Source: Medicago truncatula
Lineage: Eukaryota > Streptophyta > Magnoliopsida > Fabales > Fabaceae
Assembly (NCBI RefSeq): GCF_003473485.1
Contig: NC_053045.1
Span: 32,462,494 to 32,526,493 of the forward strand
Reading direction: 5' to 3'
DNA: 64,000 nt
Every line of letters begins with the position of its first letter. Position 1 is the first letter of the stretch. Positions 51,268 through 64,000 of the stretch are shown here, piece after piece. A program made the position numbers and the translations under genes. The notes below the pieces were generated by a model that saw only the letters and a list, made by a program, of their open reading frames with translations, did not search any database and was not told the origin of the DNA.

Positions 51268-51440
51268 TGAGTCTTGTTAAAGAGTGCCCCCGAGCACTCT
51301 TTAAACATACTAAAATAAACAATTATTCTTTATAAAAGTCAAACATTTCAATTTCCAAAGCACTGATTATATGTATTTTTTATAAATATTTTCTACATAT
51401 AGTCCTTAAGATTGTCCCGGAGACACTCGTTAACATTTTC
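51268..51440. mobile_element. MITE about 130 bp upstream of MnmA
   Basis: Left 'agtcttgttaaagagtgccc' with 'ccgagcactctttaa' pairs with right 'ccttaagattgtcccggaga' with 'cactcgttaacatt'. Ends and inner phrase relate it to 37608-37772. It lies about 130 bp before the MnmA ATG, within its likely promoter. Confidence 0.6.
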
Positions 51441-51571
51441 ATAGTTAATCTACTGCAAATCTCAAATCATGGTGTAATTTAGACTTTTAAAATAAAAAAT
51501 TATAGCTAAATATGAACTAAGGGGGCAGCGCTTATGTTCCAACCGTAAACGGATGAGCATCAACACGAAAG

Positions 51572-55563
<3,992 letters not shown>

Positions 55564-56520
55564 TCTTGCTCCCACAAAACAAAACATGCAGACTTGTCAA
55601 AGGAATGCAATTTCCAGATTCCCTTTTATCTGGCATTCAAAAATTGGCAGGCAGGGGCATTCCTATGTGTTAGGAAATTGTACACTAATGTAAAAAAAAT
55701 AAAAAATAAAAACGCTAGGTAGAATAAGTATTTTTTTGGGGGGAGGGATGCTACTTTAAATTGCAATGCAAGGTGGTAGGGATCCTCTGCACATGGTTTA
55801 GAAGGGGAAATGGGGTCCTCTACAGGTCTGAGAATGAGGTAAAATAATTTGAAGAGAGATGAGAGTTTGTGAGATAGATAGTGTAAAGAGATGTATGTAA
55901 GGGGAAGAATCAAGGTTGAAGCAATTCCCCCCAGAAAATAAATTGGTTTACTTAACCATATTTATTAAAATGTTATTTTTGCCCCCATAAATAAATAGGT
56001 TTTGCCTCCTCTATCTTAAAATAATCAATTTTGCTTAAAACGAATCATTTTTAGAGATATTTTAGTGCCATTATAGAATTAACTTGACTGACATTTAATA
56101 TTTTTGAGAAAACTGAATTTTTTTAATTTTCAGAGAACAATTATATCTTCATATTTATGGTTAAGGGTCACTTTGGACCTCTACTTGTATGCTATGAACT
56201 TGTATATTTCAATCACCTAGTAGAATTATTTGATTCTCTCATGTATGATTTACGGATGAGAGGGTAATGTGTACTCAGCCACCATACAAATTAGAGGAGG
56301 TAGATTATACATTACTTTTTGATAATTGATATGTTGATTAAAAAGGATCCAAATTCATTATTTAACGTCTAATTTATACGAACTTCTAAAGGTATTACTT
56401 GCGAGGTTTGAACTTTGAACCTTCGAGTCTAATGATTGTCTTTTCTTTTTACCATTAGACTGAATTTTAAAGGTATATTTGCGACTTGGTTTTTGAACGG
56501 AAAATTTTGACAGATTGATT
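55564..56520. other. 3' flank of MnmA, nothing else recognised
   Basis: Presumed MnmA 3' UTR followed by AT-rich DNA. A degenerate repeat with 'gatcctctgcacatgg' and 'ggggtcctctacaggt' lies at about 55740-55830. Confidence 0.45.
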
Positions 56521-56523
56521 TCA

Positions 56524-59165
56524 TATATATATAGAGTCAGGATCGGTTGACACCAAATTTCAACCGTCTATAATCAAAGGCTAAGATTAACGTTCTATAA
56601 TAACCAACTAGAGTAGCAAGTAACCAAACCTTGATCGCATACTTTATTGTTTTTAATTACTTATCAAATTTAACATAAAGAGTCAGGATCCGTTGACACC
56701 AGCTGTCAACGAATTCGTTGACACCAAATCTCAACCTTCCATTTAAGTTTGATCAAAGGCTTATAATTCTCAATTACTGGCCTCTAGAAATTGCCAAATT
56801 TATTGGTGTATTGAATCTCACTCTCTATTTTCAATTTATTGGTGTATTGAATCTCACTCTCTATTTTCATTTTCGTCAAATGAATTTCGCTCTTTATTAA
56901 TCATATATTATTCAGTCAAATCTTGTTTCTGCTCACCGATTTCAAATTACACGGTTGATCCTCATGATTTTTGTTAGACAATAGAATTGGATGCTAACTC
57001 AATTAGATCTAAAGGGTTTTCAATTTTATTAAATTATAATTTCGACTGATATTATACATCCATAGATCATGTTTATATGCTCTTGGCTTTTAGTGAGAGT
57101 ATTTAACTATGCCATGATCATCGAAATAACAAAAATCAATTCTCACTCCTAAAATCCCACCAATGGAAGCAAACCCATCAAGAAGATACCCCTGTATTCA
57201 CAAACGGGGAATGAAGATGATGAAAAACTACGTCTCTCTTTAGACCCATGTGTTTTTAGAGAGAAGGCAGACCTTCGCTCTCTAAACTTAACATGCTTTC
57301 AGTCACCCAAACTAGGGTTTCACCTTGGTTCAGCGGCGGCAAATCAACCCAGATCTTCGTGATCTGCCTTTCCCGACCATATGGGTCGCCGCACCTAGGT
57401 GTTCCCAGTCCCTCCCCTCTGCTTTCAAGGCCGATTTGCTCAATAACCACCTCACTGCCATCATGCCTCAACTGTATACCATCACATACCACCATGACCC
57501 TTCCACCAAAATCATCCACGACCTCCATCTTTCCTGCTTGCGACAACCACAACAAAAGTCCAGATCTGTTGGTGGTGTCGACCCCAGGACGTGATCTTCT
57601 CCTGACTACACGACTCCACCCGAGCCACCGCAACCGAACTATGAGAAGCTTGATAGAATTGATGAATTCATTACTGCTGCTACACCTTCTCTCTTGGCAC
57701 TCATTCGACCACTTCCAAAGCCACCATGGAGTGTCCATGGTTTGTTGTCCTTGGGCCCTTCAGACCTGGCTTCTGTTGTTTGTTTATTTTCTAGTTTATG
57801 TCTTTGTTTTGTCTGGTTTAAGGCTGCACTCTTGTTGTTTGACAAAAAGCCCCAAAAGGGTTATGTCTTTTGGAACAAAGTAGCCAGTGCATGTTGGCAA
57901 TCCATAGTGACTAAGGAAGCTTACGAGGCTGACTCCCATTGCAACAACTTCTTTACTCATCCACCAACTATCAAACATCTGGAAAATTTGGACAATGTTG
58001 AGACCGATGATAGTCGAAATGTGCGAACAGAAGTCAAAGATATTATCCGTAACTGGATTGGAAAAAAGACTGTGGATTCTCATTCTTATATTGCCAGGTT
58101 TCGGATTTGTAAGAGGTTGTATGAACTGATGCTAGTTTGTTGTTCTTGGTTTGGTTATGTCCTTTTGACTTTTGAAGGATCTATGTGTATGATCAACTAT
58201 GTTTGTGTTAGTTTTTCTCTCAACTTTGATATTCGACAATGGATGGGGAATGCCCCAATTCAAATGTCTCAATCTGTTTGTAATGCTTGTTGCTTTATCT
58301 ATTGAATGAAGTTGTTTTACTGTAAAAAAAAAAAAATGACGAAAAACTATCTTGCGTGATGATTTAGAACATTAATTTTAGTAATAAAAGCAGACATATT
58401 TATTTGTTAACATCAGATGTAAATCTTTTAGAATTACACCAAATCTCAACCGTTTAATTTAATTAATCTAGCGGTATTTATTTGTTCACTTGATTGTTTA
58501 CTGTGGATATCTTTTCTTTCCTAATTTATTTACCTATCTCCCTTATTTGTTATTTTTTCACTCTTTCAATGATTGGCCGGCATAACATCTCATCATCCGC
58601 TTAATTTCATTATCCCACCCTGGCTTGGACTTGGAGCCACCTCTCTCATCCTTCTTCTCTCCCTCGTTTTCTCTTTCTAGATGGAGTACAACCAAACCAC
58701 ATGAAAAGTCGATTACATGAAGGTCTTTTTACTTCTTTAAATAAAGATTTTGAGCCTTCTTGATTTTCAACGATAAGAAGGACAATGGCATGATAGTTTG
58801 GTTCAACAAAAATATTAATAATTTGAATCAACAATAAGGACAGTAACATGATAATTCCAATCAATAATAAGCCTTTGTGTTAAATATAGCTCCTCCTTAA
58901 TTTTGTGCTCAATAAGCAAAGAAATATAAAAATAAAAATAAAAATAAAATAAAAAAAGTGATGCAAGACATGGACATATTCCATTAAGCACAGCAAGCAA
59001 TACGAGAGATTTTACGATGAATAAATTAGGAAAGAAAGGATACTCATGCTAGAACATCAAGTGAACAAAAATATACACCATTAGATGAATTAAATTAAAC
59101 GGATGAAATTCGGTGTAAGTCTTTAGACTTATATATGGTGTCAACGGATCCTGCCTCATATATGG
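56524..59165. mobile_element. TIR element, about 2.6 kb, with nested relatives
   Basis: Left 'agagtcaggatcggttgaca' with 'ccaaatttcaacc' (56535) is matched in inverse at 59133-59158 ('ggtgtcaacggatcctgcct'). A second left-type end ('agagtcaggatccgttgaca') sits at 56680. A further inverted pair, 'ttacaccaaatctcaaccgt' at 58435 and its inverse at about 59072-59119, lies inside the right half. No transposase motif is seen. The interior carries the unrecognised ORF at 57.7-58.3 kb. It could be a gene-carrying non-autonomous element. Confidence 0.55.
57694..58305 (+). CDS. hypothetical ORF inside TIR element
   Basis: An open frame of 203 codons begins MALIRPLPKPPWSVHGLLSL and includes RNVRTEVKDIIRNWIGKKTV. 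It is preceded by a GC-richer, Pro/Ser-rich stretch (57290-57640) open in more than one frame. I recognise no domain. Lower AT content than the flanks and a position between inverted repeats suggest captured host sequence, but a chance frame cannot be excluded. Confidence 0.3.
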   Translation: MALIRPLPKPPWSVHGLLSLGPSDLASVVCLFSSLCLCFVWFKAALLLFDKKPQKGYVFWNKVASACWQSIVTKEAYEADSHCNNFFTHPPTIKHLENLDNVETDDSRNVRTEVKDIIRNWIGKKTVDSHSYIARFRICKRLYELMLVCCSWFGYVLLTFEGSMCMINYVCVSFSLNFDIRQWMGNAPIQMSQSVCNACCFIY

Positions 59166-59905
59166 ATATGATCAATTGACATTAAGGTGTCAAATTTTAT
59201 TTAACACCAAATCTTATCCCTCCATTTTGATTTAATCAAACGATTAAAATTAATCACCGGTGTTCACATGATTTCCTTCCTTATTTTTTTTGAAGGGTGA
59301 TTTCCATCCTTAATTGTTAACTATGTTTTTTATTTTTGTACTTAATTTTTCCTTTATTGCTGAAGATATATTGAATAGTCGGGGACCACGTCCTCTCTTT
59401 GTAACTAATGGGATATCCCTCTCACCATAGCTCGATAAGTTCTCAAAAACCTTCATCAAGTGTTGTCCTTCAATTCACAAAAATTGAAATCAATTGATCA
59501 AACTATTTTCTTTTTGAGGCAATTCATTCAAACATCTATATTACCGATAATAAAAAGCTCAAACAATTATATGTCTATGTATTTCACATCATGCTAGCGT
59601 TGACCAGCAATAGATAAATGTTAATTGGAGTAATGAAATAAGAATGAAGCTTGTGCACGAAGCCATAATAATAAGAGATATAGAATCCTTAAAGAGAGAT
59701 ATAGGAACTGAGAGTTTTTAGAAAGTAATTAACTAAGAGAAGAAAGAATAGATTGTTTCTAAAATTAAAAGGTGGTTCATTTATCAAGCATGTGATCACT
59801 TAACGAATTGATTAGAGCTGTTAGATTAAAACTATATTAATGAATAAGATTTGATGTTAAATTTTATTTGACACCTTAATGTCATCTGATCCTATTCCAT
59901 ATATG
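59157..59905. mobile_element. MITE-like element, 749 bp, with 65-bp TIRs
   Basis: Left 'catatatggatatgatcaat' with 'tgacattaaggtgtcaaatt' is mirrored by right 'aatttgacaccttaatgtc'-type sequence ending 'cctattccatatatg'. The inverted arms run about 65 bp to 'accaaatcttat' and its inverse. It abuts and shares end motifs (ttgacacc, accaaat) with the element at 56524-59165. Non-coding. Confidence 0.75.
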
Positions 59906-61032
59906 TAATATATAAATCTAAATAAAATAAAAGAACATACTCATGTAATGACATTTTTTCACCTTCACATTAGGGGGATGCGACTTTCCAAAATGGCTAT
60001 ATTTTTTAGAATGTTTTTCTTTTCCTTCTTTTAATCAATTTCATTTTGTTTAAAAAATAAAAGCTAGTGTAGATTAGAGGTTGAATCCCTAAGATGTGAC
60101 CCGTTAATCACAAATTTGAAAATAAAAGTAGGTTGGAGGTTGAATCTCTTAGATGTGTCCTCTCAATCATTAGTTTGAAAAGAAAAAGTGTAGTTTGGAT
60201 ATCGCGTCCATGAATAAACTTTTTTTTATATTGATAGTGGCTGAGATTTAAACTCTGAACCTTGTATATTTTATTCATTATTCCAACCAACTGAGCTAAA
60301 CTCACGAGGACCATGAATAGACCTTCTATCGTAAGTAAAAGAAGAGTTAAATAAAGTTTTGTTTCATTTTCGTTTTTCTTTCTTTTTTAATTTTTTATTC
60401 AAACAATTCAAATATTTTCTATCAATATTTTTTGTCTCTGTTTTAAATCTAACTCTTGTGTACCTTTCAATTTATTTTTTGCATGTTTGATACATTTATA
60501 AAAATCTTCTTGACTAAAGGTTAAAATTTTTTAACAAAAGAAATATTACATATGAATTTTTAAGTTTTTGACATTTGAAAATTGATATTTAATTATAATT
60601 ATTTGTGAGATAGATTCTTATAACATTTTTAATACTAGTTTGTGAAAATTGATACTTTAGTTAGTCGTGCATACCAGTACGAATAATTCCAACACAAAGG
60701 TTTTTTTTTCTTCTTTTGGTTACTTTAACACAAAGGTTTGAACACAGAAAAAAGAGAAAATGGAAGAATTTTTATTTTTTTAAAATAATTATACGATATG
60801 ATTTTTTTTATCAGATTAAATTTTACCGTTAGTTTATTTATTTATGATATGATACTAAGAATTTTTTTGGTGGTAAGAAAGAAGAGGATATGTATTTATT
60901 TTCACGAAAGCCGGTTAAACATGCAGTGTGGAGGATGAGAATTGAGAACGAAGAAGATAAACATAAACCTCGCCAAATCTTCAACTCAATCCTCACAATT
61001 TAACACATAGTTTCACTCCACTTTCTTCATCA
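59906..61032. other. intergenic region upstream of Der
   Basis: No gene. It contains a SINE-like copy (60215-60316) and two related phrases 'gaggttgaatccctaagatg' and 'gaggttgaatctcttagatg' about 58 bp apart (60080 and 60137). The Der promoter and leader occupy the end. Confidence 0.5.
60215..60316 (-). mobile_element. tRNA-derived SINE fragment
   Basis: On the minus strand 'cctcgtgagtttagctcagt' with 'tgg' is an A-box-bearing SINE head. 'ggttcagagtttaaatctc' about 35 bp later is a weakened B box, and an A-run (T-run at 60217-60225 on +) closes it. This head sequence is typical of plant tRNA-derived SINEs. Confidence 0.6.
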
Positions 61033-64000
61033 ATGGCATATCTTTCCCACTTACACTTCCCCACCCCCATCTCTTACTACACCACCCCCAAAACCCCAAA
61101 CACCATTTTCTCATTTCACAACATTCTCCCCTTTCCCACTTCAATTCTTCGCTCACTTTCTCAACCAAAATCAATCTCCCTCCCTCGCCGGAGTCTCTCC
61201 CGCTCCGCCACGGACAACGACGATGAATTACCAGAGGAGTTAGAAAATCAGATTGATGATTATTCCGATGACGATGATGTTGATGTTATTGCCCTCGAGC
61301 GAGAAGCAAAGGAAGTTGCACTAGAGTATTCAAGCTCTTTATCTCGCGTTTTGACTATTGGTGAGAGTCTTTGCTTCATTCGCAATTAGTTGAATTTTTC
61401 CTTTCTAACATTCGTGTGTTTGATTATTTCAGAAGATGAGAGGAGTGATGTCAAGGAAACAGGTAAAAACTCCAAGAGGAGTAAACCGAAGAGAAAAATT
61501 GTTAGTATATTCTTCCAACTTATACTCTCTATTCAATGTTTAAGAACTATGAAGCACTGACAAGGACATTGAACACGCCACAATGTGCCTACTAAGTAAA
61601 AGAATTTAGGATACTTATAAATTTCATGTGCTAAGTGCTAATTGGCAAAATGCGACAATGTGATTAATATCTACGAATAACAAACGCAGACTTCAGAAAG
61701 ACACTCACTGACACGTTGATATTGGTAATAATCTGAGAAAATGAATTAATTGGATGTATGTAATCACATGTGTCAGTGTTGGATATCGACACATGTCAGA
61801 TATCGGACACTAGACACGCTTTTGACGAGAAGTGTGGGTGCTACATAGATTGATATATAGACTGATGTCATAAGTTACCATAAAAATTGAGGCAGCCAAA
61901 TTTTGTTTGTAACTAGTTAGAACTTGAATTATATATTTTATTTTTGAAGAGATTGAAATAAATTAGGGTTATTTGCTGAACTTTTGTCTATTTTCAATGG
62001 TAGATCCCTGACAATCTTCTACCAAGGATTGCTATTGTTGGAAGACCGAACGTTGGCAAGTCAGCATTATTTAATCGTCTCGTTGGGGTATTGAATGTTT
62101 TTTAATAGCTTTTTTGTTATTGATTCTGTCCTGTTTTAGGGGAATTAACTTTTGGAAACTTTGACGTTTTGGAATCTGAATGGTGGAAGTGATTCCTTAA
62201 GGTAGTTGTTTCTTTTCTGTAGGGAAACAAGGCAATTGTGGTGGATGAGCCTGGAGTTACGAGGGACCGTTTATATGGCCGATCGTATTGGGGAGATAAT
62301 GAATTCATGGTGGTGGACACTGGTGGTGTTCTCACTGTTTCAAAATCACAAACTACCGTTATGGAAGATCTGGATATTAGTACAACCATCGGTATGGATG
62401 GTATTCCGCTTGCCTCTAGAGAGGCAGCTGTTGCCAGGATGCCATCAATGATTGAGAGACAGGCGATTGCAGCTGTGGAAGAATCACCTGTTATTATTTT
62501 CCTTGTTGACGGTCAGGTAATTGTTCGTTTTCATATAAAATCTTATGTTTTTCCTTCTCTTCCATGTATGTACCTACTTTATCTTGATTCTTATTTTAAT
62601 ATATTGAGTATATAAAAAGGATAACAAGATATTTAAAAAGCGATTTTTACTTGTTTTGATGGTTATCAATTACTGGCGGTTCCTCCCTGTGCACAACCAT
62701 TTAGGTAATTCTGCATTCCGGTTGAATCTTCGAAGCTTTAAGTTGATTTTCTCCATTGAATTATTTGTGATACCAATATGGTCATAGATGTTCAGTATCA
62801 AAATGAGATGACTTTTGTTGTTCATACTTGTTAAGTGCATGATATGATAAACTTTTTCTTGAATCTACCAATAACCATAACCTGAAGACAGTAATGATAA
62901 TTATGCTCAACAGGCAGGTCTAACAGCAGCTGATGTGGAGATTGCTGATTGGCTACGTAAAAACTACTCAAATAAAAGTATCATTCTTGCAGTTAACAAG
63001 TGCGAATCTCCACGGAAAAGAATTATGCAGGTGTCTGAATTTTGGTCCCTCGGGTAAGCTATATCGGTGGAGGATGCATGCTAGAGGTGTGACAACACCG
63101 TAGAACTTGGTCTTGACACTTAACTACTTCAATAAAAAAATGCATGTTGTATTCTGATGTTTTCTTGACATGGTAAATTGTTATTTTTTATTTCGTTGTC
63201 AACTGTCAAGTTCATGGATATGGTTTTTCAATGTGCCTCAACAAGCGTGAATTGTTTGCGTGTCGGTTTCAATTGACCGTCGATGTCAAAGATGGTGTTG
63301 AACACACTTACCTCACCTTTGTTAACATCTAAACTAATTCTTCAGAGATATCAAATTATATACTATGTTGGCATGACGGTTAATTCTTTTTAAAAACTAG
63401 TTAGTTCGAGTGGTTAATTTAATTATGATGTGGTTAATGATAGACTAAGTTTGGTTAATTCACCTGCATTTTGGTAAATTAAAAAAACTATGGAATCACC
63501 CTTTTCCGTTAAAATTTACCTCATATTTTATTAGGTGCATCCTCATGTTTCCTCTTAATAGTTTGCTTGAGTAGTTGTATGTAGGGTACAACTATGCTCA
63601 GGCATAAGATCCTGGTTGTCATGTTATATATTCATGTGATGTAGATACTAGATATTACAGCTATTGCATTTTTAATAAAGAAACTTTATTTTTCTGGCTG
63701 ATTTGGACGTTTTAGAAGTAATATAATTGTCTCACATTGTGCCCGACAATTGAGTGTTATTTGAAGTGCAACTGTAAAACTTCATTTTGAATGATCTTGT
63801 TTTACAGTATTGGTTTTGGTTAACATTTGTTTTTGATAGTCGATTTTGGTTAATATTATGTTTGAGGTGAAGTGATATATTTTTTAAACGATTTATAAAG
63901 TAATTTTGTAGTAAAAATTGGTCCGAAATTCTCAACTCAACACACAAACAAATTTTTTTCCAGTTCTAAACAAGAATGGTTTTGACTTTTGAGGACACAC
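61033..64000 (+). CDS. DER: GTPase Der (EngA), chloroplast, 5' part only
   Basis: Five exons are visible: 61033-61360, 61433-61500, 62004-62087, 62223-62516 and 62914-63053. They are in frame for 304 codons; then an intron (donor at 63054) runs past the window edge, so the 3' half is missing. Residues 1 to about 60 (Ser/Pro/Thr-rich, ending near [10 protein letters not shown]) look like a transit peptide, followed by an acidic stretch. The first GTPase domain shows G1 GRPNVGKS (145-152), G2 Thr in EPGVTRDR (173), G3 DTGG (192-195) and G4 NKCE (286-289). The second GTPase and KH domains lie beyond the window. Der family proteins act in large-ribosomal-subunit assembly; in plants the chloroplast form is linked to plastid 50S biogenesis. 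Intron 2 holds a degenerate hAT MITE. Confidence 0.92.
61697..61850. mobile_element. degenerate hAT-type MITE in Der intron 2
   Basis: Right end 'gaagtgtgggtgctacatag' and inner 'cggacactagacacgc' match, in the opposite orientation, the element at 25320-25501. The inner 'taataatctgagaaaat' block is shared too. The left end is eroded and no target duplication was confirmed. Confidence 0.6.

Larger units (their letters stand above)
48800..51571. other. gene-poor interval upstream of MnmA
   Basis: No gene supported. About 49322-50150 is bounded by 'tagggacggacctacg' and 'tgagtccgtcactg' with a shared 'taggcc' inside, which suggests an old inverted-repeat element. It contains (AT)24 at 50031-50078. 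About 51040-51260 holds 'aacttaaaggacttaggtgt' phrases in both orientations. The last few hundred bases before 51572 are the presumed MnmA promoter, into which a MITE (51268-51440) has inserted. Confidence 0.45.

Noticed and set aside
57256-57738. 160-codon minus-strand frame opposite the Pro/Ser-rich stretch
   Set aside because: No domain recognised, and the GC-richer segment is open in several frames, so there is no reason to prefer it.

Overview
This is plant nuclear DNA: genes broken by GT-AG introns, AT-rich intergenic sequence, chloroplast-targeted proteins, and a dense population of small inverted-repeat transposons. The protein sequences and the repeat styles (gcttaaata/gcttaatta foldbacks, tatgaagcacggacac elements, copia LTR ends with ggaccgaactggg) suggest a legume, most likely Medicago or a close relative. 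The species is inferred, not proven.

Layout. 1-7.5 kb holds no gene I can support, only MITE-like repeats and a LINE tail. 7.5-11.9 kb (+) is a DUF3527 protein gene with a long 5' leader intron and an upstream ORF. 12-19.2 kb is repeat-rich: LINE remnant, copia LTR with a 21-bp tandem repeat, and a 0.57-kb duplication separated by a 0.55-kb palindrome. 19.5-23.2 kb (+) is a ten-exon brassinosteroid-signaling-kinase-like pseudokinase (BSK). 24.5-27.9 kb (-) is the plastid 2-oxoglutarate/malate translocator DiT1 in three exons. 28-31.5 kb is repeats, including a second copia LTR and an RNase H remnant. 31.5-32.7 kb is a Mutator-type element with a perfect 9-bp target duplication that carries a fragment of a 60S acidic ribosomal protein P1 gene. 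It sits 67 bp beyond the stop codon of a single-exon LTO1/Yae1-type gene (32.8-33.2 kb, -). 34.0-36.5 kb (-) may hold a small unrecognised multi-exon gene. A tRNA-Ser(GCT) lies at 36.7 kb. 39.6-41.9 kb (-) is an R2R3-MYB of the MYB46/MYB83 secondary-wall type. 42-51.5 kb is gene-poor with SINE-like and CACTA remnants. 51.6-55.6 kb (+) is an organellar tRNA 2-thiouridylase (MnmA/TrmU) in ten exons. 56.5-59.9 kb is a nested cluster of related terminal-inverted-repeat elements with an unrecognised ORF. 61.0 kb to the window end (+) is the 5' part of a chloroplast Der/EngA double-GTPase gene.

The genes do not form one pathway. They are independent housekeeping or regulatory genes: plastid carbon/nitrogen exchange (DiT1), organellar translation (MnmA, Der), cytosolic Fe-S/ribosome biogenesis (LTO1), hormone signalling (BSK) and secondary-wall transcription (MYB). 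The most distinctive feature is the amount of mobile DNA inside introns and close to gene ends, above all the Pack-MULE behind LTO1. I saw no convincing previously undescribed biological system. All exon boundaries were read by eye from GT-AG signals and reading-frame continuity; no alignment or transcript data were used.
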